Both the position numbers and the translations under genes were made by a program. From NCBI GenBank assembly GCA_002319075.1, contig NVQB01000001.1, positions 2,108,001 through 2,172,000 on the forward strand: 64,000 nucleotides of DNA. The letters are read 5' to 3'. Source of the stretch: Sphingobacteriaceae bacterium (GTDB lineage: Bacteria > Bacteroidota > Bacteroidia > B-17B0 > Aurantibacillaceae). The notes below the pieces were generated by a model. The model was not told the DNA's origin and ran no database searches. It worked only from the letters and a program-made list of their open reading frames with translations. Shown in pieces: positions 9,695-18,540 of this stretch (positions within the stretch are counted from its first letter, which is position 1; every line of letters starts with the position of its first letter).

Positions 9695-11641
9695 ATGAAA
9701 TATATAGTGATTTTACTTTCATTTACCTGGTCTCTGACTGCACAAAACAACTACTATCATTCTAATTACAGCTGGGAGAAAAATCCAAAAGTTTACGTAC
9801 CAACCGCCGAAGAGAAAAAATCGGATATGGTGATCGTTCAACAGAAGAAAATTAATGAATTTGCTTATGACGCCGATGGACAAGCAATTCTTTATGAAAC
9901 CGTTCACATCATTTACCACGTAAATAGTACAAAAGCTATCGACGCTGTTAATAAAGGCTATATGGCCCTGGGAAGCATTCTTGAAGAGATTGATTTGAAG
10001 GCAAGATGTATTACACCTGAAAATAAAGTTTTGTATCTGAACAAATCCACCGTAAAAAGTGTAGATAACCTTGACGACGATGGTGCCTATAAAATATTTG
10101 CAATAGACGGAGTAGATGCAGGGTGCGATGTGGAAATATTATATATAAATAAAAAATCTTTTCATGCTTACGCTTATTTTTATCTTCAGCCCCGCTCTCC
10201 CCTGGCGTATTTTGAAACGCGCATCATTTCTCCTAAAAATCTTGTATTTGAAACTAAAACCTACAACGGGCTCGATAATTTTGTCAACGAAAAAAACGAC
10301 ACCACAAAAAATACCTGGGTACTGATAAAAAAAAATATACCTGCCGTGGAAAAAGAGAAATATTCGGTAGGCAAAGCAGGTGAAATGGGGTATGTATACC
10401 AGTTAGCCTATAACATGGATAGGAAAAAATCAAAAATCTACACCTGGGATATAATTTCGAGAGAGTATTATACCGCTCTTTATGCTCTTGAAAAAAATGA
10501 AACCAAACTGGTGGAAAAAATTCTTGACAAGAATAAAATAAGTAAACTATCTTCTTCTGCAGAAAAAGCAAAGGCACTTGATTCTTATATTAAAACAACT
10601 TATGAAATAAGTGAAAGTTATGGCTCGCTTACTTTCGAAAAAGGTTTAGATACCAAGAAGATGGGAAATTCCAATACCATGAAATTATATATTGGAGCAC
10701 TTAAATTTATGCAAATACCTTTCGAACTCATCCTTGCGCCCGAAAGAAGTGAACTTAAATTCGATTCAAAGTTCCCTTCCTATGTATACATGAAGGAATA
10801 CCTCATCTACTTTCCTGAAACCAATAAATATCTGTCACCTTTAAGTCTGTACAGTCGCTATGGCTTTGCCGATCCCGACATGTTGAGTAACGAAGGCTTG
10901 TTCATTAAAGAAGTTAATATAGGTGACATATCTTCGTCTACGGCGAAAACAAAAAGTATTTCAACCACTGACTATAAGGACTCCTACCATAACTCTGATG
11001 TAAAAGCAGTACTCGACTTTGATAACAAATCAGCCAAAATGGAAGTGAATCAAAATATTGCCGGGTACAACGCCTATTATCTTCAACCCATTTACAGGTA
11101 TTTAACTGTAGAACAAAAAGAAGAGCTTCATAAAAATTACTACCTCACCGAAAATTCGGAAGGCGTTAAAGATTTTGAAGTGAAAGGATTTGAGGAACAA
11201 GATCTTTTTGTAAAACCACTTCTAATAAAATTTACTATGGAGCAAAATGATTTCCTTGAAAGCGCAGGAAATAAATTCATTTTTAAAGCAGGCTTATTAA
11301 TCGGGCCACAAGCGGAATTATATCAGGAAGAAAAACGCAAAACACCTGCTCAGATGGACTATCCGCATTACCTAAGCCGTAATCTGGAAATAAATATCCC
11401 CACGGGCTTTAAAGCCACAAATTTAAAAGACCTGGTTATCGATAAAGTTTGTGTGCTCGAAGGCCAGGAAATCGCATCGTTTAAATCGTCTTATGAAATT
11501 AAAGACAATAAAATTCTCATAAAAGTATATGAGGATTACCGAGCAATAAATTATCCGCTGGATGTATTCGAAAATTTTAAAGCCGTTATAAATGCGGCCG
11601 CCGACTTCAACAAAAAAAATATCATTTTTGAAAAAATCTAA
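9695..11641 (+). CDS. Exported DUF3857-type paralogue with decayed transglutaminase site
   Basis: A 648-residue protein with signal peptide MKYIVILLSFTWSLTAQ and the same overall plan as its upstream neighbour: DUF3857-like N-terminal half, transglutaminase-like fold around residues 285-390, and a C-terminal beta-rich region. At the position of the neighbour's GDCKDM the sequence reads GNSNTM (residues 324-329), so the nucleophilic Cys is replaced by Ser326. The NHM histidine and the LDG aspartate are also not recognisable in the stretch SYVYMKEYLIYF...KYLSPLS. By sequence it should be inactive as a cysteine transglutaminase, although a Ser nucleophile cannot be excluded. A structural or partner role beside the active copy is my inference. 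Confidence 0.7.
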   Translation: MKYIVILLSFTWSLTAQNNYYHSNYSWEKNPKVYVPTAEEKKSDMVIVQQKKINEFAYDADGQAILYETVHIIYHVNSTKAIDAVNKGYMALGSILEEIDLKARCITPENKVLYLNKSTVKSVDNLDDDGAYKIFAIDGVDAGCDVEILYINKKSFHAYAYFYLQPRSPLAYFETRIISPKNLVFETKTYNGLDNFVNEKNDTTKNTWVLIKKNIPAVEKEKYSVGKAGEMGYVYQLAYNMDRKKSKIYTWDIISREYYTALYALEKNETKLVEKILDKNKISKLSSSAEKAKALDSYIKTTYEISESYGSLTFEKGLDTKKMGNSNTMKLYIGALKFMQIPFELILAPERSELKFDSKFPSYVYMKEYLIYFPETNKYLSPLSLYSRYGFADPDMLSNEGLFIKEVNIGDISSSTAKTKSISTTDYKDSYHNSDVKAVLDFDNKSAKMEVNQNIAGYNAYYLQPIYRYLTVEQKEELHKNYYLTENSEGVKDFEVKGFEEQDLFVKPLLIKFTMEQNDFLESAGNKFIFKAGLLIGPQAELYQEEKRKTPAQMDYPHYLSRNLEINIPTGFKATNLKDLVIDKVCVLEGQEIASFKSSYEIKDNKILIKVYEDYRAINYPLDVFENFKAVINAAADFNKKNIIFEKI

Positions 11642-11653
11642 TCGCTGCAACTT

Positions 11654-12712
11654 ATGATTAAAAAAATCCCGGCACTAGTCTCTCTAATTTTTATGTGCAT
11701 AACATTCAGTGCACAATCTAATTTTTCAAAATACTACTCAGAAGGAGCCCAGAGCATGGAGAAAGATGAGCTGAATGTGGCCATTGACAAATTCTCGAAG
11801 GCCATTGAAAATAAAGACGAAGCTCCGAATAATTACAAAATAGCAGATGCGTACATGTATCGCGGCTATTGCAAATACCTTCAGAAAAATTTTAAAAGCG
11901 CTGTTTCAGATATGGATGAGGCGCTCAAAGTAAAACCAGAATACGTTAAGGTATACGCGATGAAAAGTACAATTTACCTTACCAATAAAAAATATGAAGA
12001 CTGTATAAAGAGCTGCGACAAAGGCCTTGAGAAAAATGCAAACAACGACGAACTATTGTTTAATAAATCGCAGGCATTTTTTTTCATGAAAAAATATAAC
12101 GAGTCGCTAAAGCCACTCTTTATAATGCTTGCAAACAATCCCCGCGACAGCAAGGCTTTCACTTTTATCGGTGCAACATTCCTTCATCAAAAGATGTGGG
12201 ACAGCTCTATTGTTTACTTTTCAAAGGCGCTGGAGATCGATCCTCTTGATCTTATGTCACTTTACAACCGAGGCATCAGCAGGTCCTATACAAAAGATAC
12301 AGCGGCAGCTACCCGCGACATTTTAAGGGCAATGCAACTTGATACTGCAACTAAATTTGTAGGTTATAACAACCTTGCCTTCTATATGAAACTTGAGAAA
12401 AAAGATTTTACAGGAGCAATTGAGTACTTTGATAAAGCCATAGAACTAAATCCTGCATTTGCTTATGCTTATAGTAACAGAGGATTTGCCAAACTTAACC
12501 TTAACGATATTAAAGGAGCATATAAAGATCTGCGAAAGTCTCTCGAACTCGATAATACAAATTCTTATGCGTTCAAAAATCTTGGACTGATCTATTTAAA
12601 AGATGGTCAGAAAAAAAATGCCTGTGAAAATTTTAAGAAAGCCCTCGAGTTAGGTTATACCGACAGTTATGACGACGAAGTAGAAAAGCTTCTGAAAGAA
12701 AACTGCAATTAA
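11654..12712 (+). CDS. Exported TPR-repeat protein
   Basis: A 352-residue protein with a signal peptide (MIKKIPALVSLIFMCITFSAQ) followed almost entirely by tetratricopeptide repeats. Clear units include ADAYMYRGYCKYLQKNFKSA, SLYNRGISRSYTKDTAAA, AYAYSNRGFAKLNLNDIKGA and SYAFKNLGLIYLKDGQKKNA. It probably works as a protein-binding scaffold in the periplasm or at the outer membrane. It is the last gene of the four-gene set, 12 bases after its neighbour. Its TAA abuts the stop codon of convergent lptB with no base between them. No enzymatic domain is seen. Confidence 0.78.
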   Translation: MIKKIPALVSLIFMCITFSAQSNFSKYYSEGAQSMEKDELNVAIDKFSKAIENKDEAPNNYKIADAYMYRGYCKYLQKNFKSAVSDMDEALKVKPEYVKVYAMKSTIYLTNKKYEDCIKSCDKGLEKNANNDELLFNKSQAFFFMKKYNESLKPLFIMLANNPRDSKAFTFIGATFLHQKMWDSSIVYFSKALEIDPLDLMSLYNRGISRSYTKDTAAATRDILRAMQLDTATKFVGYNNLAFYMKLEKKDFTGAIEYFDKAIELNPAFAYAYSNRGFAKLNLNDIKGAYKDLRKSLELDNTNSYAFKNLGLIYLKDGQKKNACENFKKALELGYTDSYDDEVEKLLKENCN

Positions 12713-13438
12713 TTATTTCCTTAACTCGAAATTTTCGCCCAGATACACTTTACGCACTTGCTCATCGTTCGCAAGATCTTCTGCAGAACCACTCTTTATA
12801 ACGCTACCAGAATACAACAGGTAAGCTCTGTCTGTAATACTTAAAGTTTCATGCACATTGTGATCGGTAATCAGAATTCCAATATTTTTATCTTTCAGTT
12901 TTCGCACTACCTGCTGAATATCCTCAACAGCAATGGGATCAACTCCGGCAAATGGTTCATCCAGTAAAATAAATTTAGGGTCCGTTGCCAGGGCTCTCGC
13001 TATTTCGGTCCTGCGACGTTCTCCCCCGCTTAACTGGTCTCCCAGGTTTTTGCGCACATGATGCAATGCAAACTCATCCAGCAAACTTTCAGCTTTCATT
13101 TGCTGTTCTTTTTTGGTAAGCTTTGTCATTTCCAGAATGGCGTACAAATTATCTTCTATGCTCAATTTTCTAAAAACCGATGCTTCCTGTGGCAAGTAAC
13201 CAATCCCCAATTGCGCCCTTCTGTACATAGGTTCTTTGGTTATATCCATATTGTCGAGAAAGATCTTGCCGCTATTCGGTTTAACCATTCCAACAATCAT
13301 GTAAAAGGAAGTTGTTTTACCGGCGCCATTTGGCCCCAGTAATCCTACTATTTCTCCTTGCTGCACCTGAACCGATACCATGTTGGCAACTGTTCTGCTT
13401 TTGTATTTCTTTACAAGGTTTTCGCTTCTTAAAATCAT
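12713..13438 (-). CDS. lptB: LPS export ABC transporter ATP-binding protein
   Basis: LptB is the cytoplasmic ATPase of the LptB2FGC machine that drives lipopolysaccharide from the inner membrane across the periplasm. The 241-residue product has Walker [10 protein letters not shown] at 35-43, the Q-loop region [12 protein letters not shown], the signature LSGGE at 136-140, Walker B FILLDEP ending at 162 and the switch histidine in LITDHNVHE. The stretch [15 protein letters not shown] is characteristic of LptB rather than of amino-acid importers. It starts only 2 bases after the upstream DUF5686 gene, so the two are probably co-translated. Confidence 0.93.
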   Translation of the reverse strand: MILRSENLVKKYKSRTVANMVSVQVQQGEIVGLLGPNGAGKTTSFYMIVGMVKPNSGKIFLDNMDITKEPMYRRAQLGIGYLPQEASVFRKLSIEDNLYAILEMTKLTKKEQQMKAESLLDEFALHHVRKNLGDQLSGGERRRTEIARALATDPKFILLDEPFAGVDPIAVEDIQQVVRKLKDKNIGILITDHNVHETLSITDRAYLLYSGSVIKSGSAEDLANDEQVRKVYLGENFELRK

Positions 13439-13440
13439 GT

Positions 13441-15903
13441 TTATAATGCTAACTGAAATCCAAATTTAAATCCAAAATTATCAATGGCGTTAGGCAGCTG
13501 GTAGTTCAAACGCCAGAAAGCATCTATCCTGAATACTTTGAAGATATTCTCAATACCTACACTCGCTTCAGCATACGGACCTTTATCAAGCGCCGACAAT
13601 GTTTTAGGGAAAAGAAGCGCATGCCTGTTTTTTTCATTCACTGTACCCCAAACTGCTTTTGCTGTTACTACCTCACGCCATTTTAATTTTCGTAACAAAG
13701 GTATCTTATTTAAAAACAATCCTTCAAAATGATGATAAATGGCCAGTGAAACAAACTGATCACTCGTAAATTCGTAATAATTCATCATATTAAAAGCCAT
13801 GTAATCGTAAATGTATGTCTGATTGCCGCCATGCAACTCCATCAAAGGATAGGGCACCACGCCCCATATCTTCCCGCCTTCCAGCACATAATCGGTATAT
13901 CCTAAAATTGGAGTTACCCTTAAACGGTCACTAACATTCACTACTAATTTATGATAATCGTATTCACCTTTAAAAGCATCCTGAAGAGATTTTGAATAAT
14001 TTAACTGTATGATGGGATAAGTAGTTCCTATGGACAAGCGTGTGAAACCTTCTCCAACGTATTTTTCTTTCCAGGCAAAACGCACGTTAATACGGGCCTC
14101 GGTATTGTTAATGCTTTCACGCTGACCAATTCCACCATCCGATTTTTCGTACAGGTATTGATTGGTACCAATGGTATTAAACTGTCTGCCGATCAAACTT
14201 AATTTTGTGATTAATCCCGGAAACCATTGCCGCTCATAATATCCCTGAACACTGCTCACACGCGTAAGATTTGTAAGTGGGCTCGACCTGAAGAAAGACG
14301 CAAGTACGTTATCCTGTGAGAACCCATTGGTACTCTGTCCCAGGATTTCATTGTCACTTCGATAATTCATCCCAACAATCTGCCGGCTTGGTTTCTTTGA
14401 AAGAAAACTCTTAAAGCCGAGCGCATATTTCCATTTCTCATCCTTTAAACCATAGGCCACATAACCGTTTAACTCGTACCATTTACTGAAAATGTCGCTG
14501 GTTCTTCCTCCAAAGCGCAGACGCAAACCTTCAATAGCGTTATAGGATACGAGATTTGTGTAGGGACCAATCTCAAAATTATTTACTTTTTTATAGCCTG
14601 CTACCAGCACATAAAAAATGTCTACCCAGGTTTTATATACCGGCAAAGACTGAATTGTGTCAATCATTTTAAAAATCTTCTGCTCCCGCTCTGTCAGGCT
14701 ATCGTGCCGGTTCTGGATCCAGAACTCGTCAGAACGAGTAGTTGCACTATCCAATACATCAATCTTATCAGAGAATTCGTAAAACTTATCCTCTTTAGGC
14801 TGATTTAATTTTATCTTTTTGTAAGAGGCGGTTTTCCGCCCATAAAATCCCAACGCCTTTTTTGTTGGGGCAAAGTCAATTACCAGTCGGTCTTTGCTCA
14901 TTGTCCAGGCACTATCCGAATACGTAAATTCCTGGATAATATTTGCTGTATTAATAAAATTAAGGTTAGCATCTTTGGGAAGGCTCATTTCCAGGCGCTT
15001 CACTCCCCAGGTGGTATCTGCTATCCAGATGTTTCCAGTAAAGCTTAGTTCCTGAACCCTTTTTGGTTTGAAGCTAATGTGGTAGATATATTGATTGTTC
15101 TCAAAAGCGCTGTCCTGCAAATAAAACTTATAATAGAATAAGGCATTTTCGCCTATAGGACTGGGCAATTGCTTGTTAAACACTAAAATATTGTTGTCGA
15201 AAATATTTACATTTTGATACATATCGCCTAAAACCTGCGACACACTTGAGTTTTCAATTCCCGTGATTTTGCTACCAATAACCACTTCCTTTTTTCTTTT
15301 TGGACTGCTTTTATAATAAAACTCTGATAAACTTTCAATAATAAAGAAAGGAAGCGACGGTTTTTCACCACTAAAGGAACTATCCACATTATCAAAAACA
15401 AAAGCTATCGGTTTAAGAATTTTTTTATCACGCATATCCTTGGGAATGCGCGTAAGATCGAACTCGAGCTTGTTATACACCTCATATTCATAAGCCTCCA
15501 GCCTGTTTCTGTCATTCTTGTACTTATTTGCGACACAATTGCGAATAATTCTGTGCGCGGGGTTATCACCGGCTTTAATTACTACTTCATCCAATGCAAC
15601 ACCTGCTTCCGCCATTGGAAAATTGATTTGCTGGTTGTTAAGGTCTTTTAAAGCGCGGGCCATGCGTTTATATCCCACATACACGGCAATTAAAGAATCT
15701 CCCAGCTTAGAAGTAGTTATACTAAAATTGCCATCAAAATCGGTTTGAGCCCCTATGGTAGTGCCTTTAATGATAACCGACACAAAAGGAAGCGCTTCTT
15801 TATTGCTTGAGGCAAAAACTTTTCCATGGATAACATATTGAGCCTTTTGCACAAAAGGAAACAAGCATAGAAGCACCAGGAAAGCGGCCTTTTTTAGTTG
15901 CAT
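13441..15903 (-). CDS. DUF5686 outer-membrane protein with carboxypeptidase-regulatory-like domain
   Basis: An 820-residue protein with signal peptide [22 protein letters not shown]. Residues about 24-110 form a carboxypeptidase-regulatory-like beta-sandwich ([31 protein letters not shown]), as found at the N-terminus of many Bacteroidota outer-membrane proteins. The remainder matches the DUF5686 pattern, and the alternating-residue strands plus the ending FKFGFQLAL suggest an outer-membrane beta-barrel. It has no TonB box or plug that I can see, so it is not an ordinary TonB-dependent receptor. Sitting 2 bases upstream of lptB, it may have an envelope role, but its function is unknown. Confidence 0.8.
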   Translation of the reverse strand: MQLKKAAFLVLLCLFPFVQKAQYVIHGKVFASSNKEALPFVSVIIKGTTIGAQTDFDGNFSITTSKLGDSLIAVYVGYKRMARALKDLNNQQINFPMAEAGVALDEVVIKAGDNPAHRIIRNCVANKYKNDRNRLEAYEYEVYNKLEFDLTRIPKDMRDKKILKPIAFVFDNVDSSFSGEKPSLPFFIIESLSEFYYKSSPKRKKEVVIGSKITGIENSSVSQVLGDMYQNVNIFDNNILVFNKQLPSPIGENALFYYKFYLQDSAFENNQYIYHISFKPKRVQELSFTGNIWIADTTWGVKRLEMSLPKDANLNFINTANIIQEFTYSDSAWTMSKDRLVIDFAPTKKALGFYGRKTASYKKIKLNQPKEDKFYEFSDKIDVLDSATTRSDEFWIQNRHDSLTEREQKIFKMIDTIQSLPVYKTWVDIFYVLVAGYKKVNNFEIGPYTNLVSYNAIEGLRLRFGGRTSDIFSKWYELNGYVAYGLKDEKWKYALGFKSFLSKKPSRQIVGMNYRSDNEILGQSTNGFSQDNVLASFFRSSPLTNLTRVSSVQGYYERQWFPGLITKLSLIGRQFNTIGTNQYLYEKSDGGIGQRESINNTEARINVRFAWKEKYVGEGFTRLSIGTTYPIIQLNYSKSLQDAFKGEYDYHKLVVNVSDRLRVTPILGYTDYVLEGGKIWGVVPYPLMELHGGNQTYIYDYMAFNMMNYYEFTSDQFVSLAIYHHFEGLFLNKIPLLRKLKWREVVTAKAVWGTVNEKNRHALLFPKTLSALDKGPYAEASVGIENIFKVFRIDAFWRLNYQLPNAIDNFGFKFGFQLAL

Positions 15904-16290
15904 GCTTGTGTGCCTGATGTTTTAATGGCAAGCCATGAATACTTTCCGGAAGAAGTAAGACTTACGCTGGATTTGGCGATATGAGGGCGTTTATTGCTAA
16001 ACAAAAAAGTCATATAGATTCTAAAAATACAAAAAAAGAAAGAGTATCCTGCGTTTCAATAGCTAAATATCTTTCTGCGCCGCTCAACTTTGAGCTAACT
16101 TTAAGAAAGGCAGATTAACCGAACAAAATGGCAAGTGCAAAAGACCAGATTTAAGCCTTCTCAGGACGCTAAAAAAAATATCACTTTTACTTTAAAATAT
16201 CTGAAAGAAATCGTATTTTTCAGCCAAATATATTTTGTTATTCAGAATTTAGGTTATAATATTGCACGCAATCCAGTCATTTTTAATTTG
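15904..16290. other. 387-bp gap between divergent genes, no gene seen
   Basis: This stretch separates the DUF5686 gene (minus) from the secreted protein at 16291 (plus). I see no tRNA, repeat or convincing small gene. The frame of the downstream gene is open from 16135, but the added residues look non-coding and the signal peptide begins only at 16291. A near-consensus -7 box, TAACTTTA, lies at 16096-16103, and a TTTTTAATTTG stretch directly abuts the ATG at 16291. Confidence 0.5.
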
Positions 16291-17106
16291 ATGAAGAAAT
16301 TCATAGTATATATATTTTGCTTATTTGTGTTAACCAGCACAGTTAAATCACAAAATGTGATTATTCTGGAAGGTACATATCAAGGCAAAGTTCTATATGT
16401 ACAAAATCCTTATGGCCCGGGTGGAGTTGGTTTTTGTGTGACGGAAGTAAAGGTAAACGGCAATATTACAACAGACGAGTTAACTTCAAGCGCCTTCGAA
16501 ATTGATTTAAAACCACACAAATTAAATATAGGAGATAAAGTAGAGGTAAAGATTTTTCACAAAGAAGGTTGTAAGCCAAAAGTTTTAAATCCTGAAGTAT
16601 TAAAACCGAAAAGTACTTTCGAGATCATAGCTATGTCTGCTGACAAAGACGGTACTTTCAAGTGGTCTACAAAATCCGAAACAGGTAAGCTCACTTTTAT
16701 TATCGAACAATTCCGCTGGAACAAATGGGTTAAGGTAGGCGAAGTAGACGGCGTTGGAACTCCAACCAGTAACGAATATTCATTCAAAATTGCACCGCAC
16801 AGTGGTAAAAATTCATTACGCGTTCGCCAAACGGATTACAGCGGTCTACCACGTTTAAGTAAAGCCGCAGATTTTACCAGTGAGATTCCGGAAATTGATT
16901 ACGCTCCCCTAAAAACAAGTAAAGACATTAATTTTTTCGTAAAAGGAAAAGAAGATAAAACGGTAGAAACCATGTATGAGATCTATGATCAATACGGTAA
17001 CATCGTTAAAAAAGGATTCGGTTCAAAAATTGATGTAAGCAATCTTCCAAAAGGGGCTTATTTCCTGAATTTTGACAATAAGATGGGTGAGTTTGTAAAA
17101 AAATAA
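16291..17106 (+). CDS. Secreted protein with T9SS-like C-terminal sorting domain
   Basis: A 271-residue protein that I cannot assign to a named family. The ATG at 16291 gives a signal peptide (MKKFIVYIFCLFVLTSTVKSQ). The middle consists of beta-rich stretches with patterns such as FKWSTKSETGKLTFIIEQ and SGKNSLRVRQTD, resembling Ig-like folds. The last 50 residues (IYDQYGNIVKKGFG, then IDVSNLPKGAYFLNF and a Lys-rich end) follow the type A sorting-signal pattern of T9SS cargo, though this is shorter and less canonical than in the protein at 60582. A strong terminator follows. Confidence 0.65.
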   Translation: MKKFIVYIFCLFVLTSTVKSQNVIILEGTYQGKVLYVQNPYGPGGVGFCVTEVKVNGNITTDELTSSAFEIDLKPHKLNIGDKVEVKIFHKEGCKPKVLNPEVLKPKSTFEIIAMSADKDGTFKWSTKSETGKLTFIIEQFRWNKWVKVGEVDGVGTPTSNEYSFKIAPHSGKNSLRVRQTDYSGLPRLSKAADFTSEIPEIDYAPLKTSKDINFFVKGKEDKTVETMYEIYDQYGNIVKKGFGSKIDVSNLPKGAYFLNFDNKMGEFVKK

Positions 17107-17137
17107 TCCCCCTGTGGTTAAAAAAACTTATTTACAT

Positions 17138-17171
17138 CCCTCTTCCTCATAAGAAGAGGGTTTTTTATTTT
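17138..17171 (+). terminator. Intrinsic terminator after the secreted-protein gene
   Basis: An 8-bp perfect stem (CCCTCTTC at 17138-17145 with GAAGAGGG at 17153-17160) and a 7-base loop are followed by TTTTTTATTTT. It separates the upstream gene from the biotin-carrier/SOD unit. Confidence 0.85.
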
Positions 17172-17179
17172 AATAATTT

Positions 17180-17187
17180 TAAATTTG
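17180..17187 (+). promoter_or_regulatory. Candidate Bacteroidota -7 box (TAAATTTG) four bases before the biotin-carrier start
   Basis: The octamer matches the phylum's TAnnTTTG consensus exactly. It lies between the preceding terminator and the ATG at 17192. Transcription would be expected to start about 5-8 bases past the box, that is on or just after the ATG, so the message may be leaderless or translation may begin at a later codon. Confidence 0.45.
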
Positions 17188-17191
17188 TGTT

Positions 17192-17701
17192 ATGTATTCT
17201 CTAACCCTGAATGGAAATAAAACACTTAAGACGGATCTGACGCTTAAGGATACAACTTTTGAAGGAACTTTAAACGAGGCCCTTATCAAAGGAGATTTGA
17301 TGAAAATCAATGCCTACCAATACCATATTCTCTACAACAACAAATCTTATAATATAGAGGTTGTAAAGATGAACGCCGAAGACAAAACAGTGGTCTTAAA
17401 AGTAAACTCAGCAAAATTTACATTGCAGCTCAAGGACAAGTACGACGCCTTATTGCACAGCCTTGGTCTAGATAATCTCGCTACCAAAAAAGTAAATGAA
17501 GTAAAAGCACCAATGCCTGGAATGGTTTTAAGAGTGCTGGTAAATGAAGGTGACGAAATTAAAAAAGGCGATGCGCTGCTGGTACTCGAAGCCATGAAAA
17601 TGGAAAATATTATCAAGTCTCCTACCGATGGCACCATTAAAAAGATCGCTGCCATTACAGGAGTAGCCGTTGAAAAAAATCAGTTACTAATACAGTTTTA
17701 A
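17192..17701 (+). CDS. Biotin carboxyl carrier subunit (acyl-CoA carboxylase type)
   Basis: A 169-residue biotin carrier. The C-terminal domain (about residues 100-169) is a biotinyl fold with the attachment motif EAMKMEN, Lys136 being the biotinylated residue, preceded by KAPMPGMVLRV and followed by SPTDGTIKKI. The N-terminal 95 residues are the beta-rich leader common to Bacteroidota carriers that serve propionyl-CoA or other acyl-CoA carboxylases. The carboxylase and carboxyltransferase subunits are not in the window, so the substrate remains open. The SOD gene starts one base past its stop. Confidence 0.85.
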   Translation: MYSLTLNGNKTLKTDLTLKDTTFEGTLNEALIKGDLMKINAYQYHILYNNKSYNIEVVKMNAEDKTVVLKVNSAKFTLQLKDKYDALLHSLGLDNLATKKVNEVKAPMPGMVLRVLVNEGDEIKKGDALLVLEAMKMENIIKSPTDGTIKKIAAITGVAVEKNQLLIQF

Positions 17702-17702
17702 A

Positions 17703-18473
17703 ATGAGCGATAACAGAAGAGATTTTCTAAAAAAAGGAGCTTTGCTAGGCTTATCAGGATTAACCTCCGGCCTCATTGGCAAAAATAAGATAGATCACAT
17801 AGAACAAGTTTCTGAAATGATCAGTGGAGAAGGTAATTTATTTGTCCTTCCAAAATTACCTTATGCCTATAATGCTCTGGAACCTTTTATTGACCGACGC
17901 ACAATGGAAATTCATCACACAAAGCATCACCAGGCTTATGTAGATAAATTAAACGCAGCACTAAAAGACGCTCCAGCCAACACTATAGATTTTAACGTGA
18001 GCGATGCGGCTAAGTGTGGTAAAATTACTCCGGGAACTCCTGATGCCATTCGCAATAACCTGGGTGGACATTATAATCATAGTTTGTTTTGGACACTTAT
18101 GAAACCTAATCCGAAGGCTTTACCCAATTTACCAAAGGGAAAACTAAACGAAGCTATTCTAAAGAAATTCGGAACTTTCGACCATTTTAAAAGAGCTTTC
18201 AGTGATAAAGCTACAAGGTTGTTTGGAAGCGGATGGTGCTGGCTAGCGGTAATTGGAACGGAAATAATTATTACTACCAGCGAAAATCAGGATAACCCTT
18301 TAATGCAAATACAAGAAAGAGGAACGCCGGTTTTGGCTCTCGATGTTTGGGAACATGCTTATTATCTGAAATACCAAAATAAACGCGCTGATTATATCAC
18401 TGGCTGGTGGAACATTATTAACTGGGATAAAGCTGAAGCCTTATTTAACGCACCTCCCGAGGATAGACGCTAA
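17703..18473 (+). CDS. Superoxide dismutase (Mn/Fe family) with twin-arginine leader
   Basis: It converts superoxide to hydrogen peroxide and oxygen. The metal ligands expected from the E. coli MnSOD pattern are His71 (MEIHHTKHH), His126 (GGHYNHSLFW), Asp214 and His218 (DVWEHAYY). The residues NQDNPL (195-200) are of the manganese type, though cambialistic enzymes also occur. About 45 extra N-terminal residues begin with DNRRDFLKKGALLGLSG, which fits a twin-arginine (Tat) export signal with a short hydrophobic core. The enzyme is therefore probably periplasmic, unlike the usual cytosolic SOD. It forms a tight pair with the biotin-carrier gene. Confidence 0.9.
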   Translation: MSDNRRDFLKKGALLGLSGLTSGLIGKNKIDHIEQVSEMISGEGNLFVLPKLPYAYNALEPFIDRRTMEIHHTKHHQAYVDKLNAALKDAPANTIDFNVSDAAKCGKITPGTPDAIRNNLGGHYNHSLFWTLMKPNPKALPNLPKGKLNEAILKKFGTFDHFKRAFSDKATRLFGSGWCWLAVIGTEIIITTSENQDNPLMQIQERGTPVLALDVWEHAYYLKYQNKRADYITGWWNIINWDKAEALFNAPPEDRR

Positions 18474-18540
18474 TCAAATAAGCTCAATTTGTTGAATTTT
18501 TAACCAGAGATCTAATACTGCTTTCTGTGACACACTGAAT

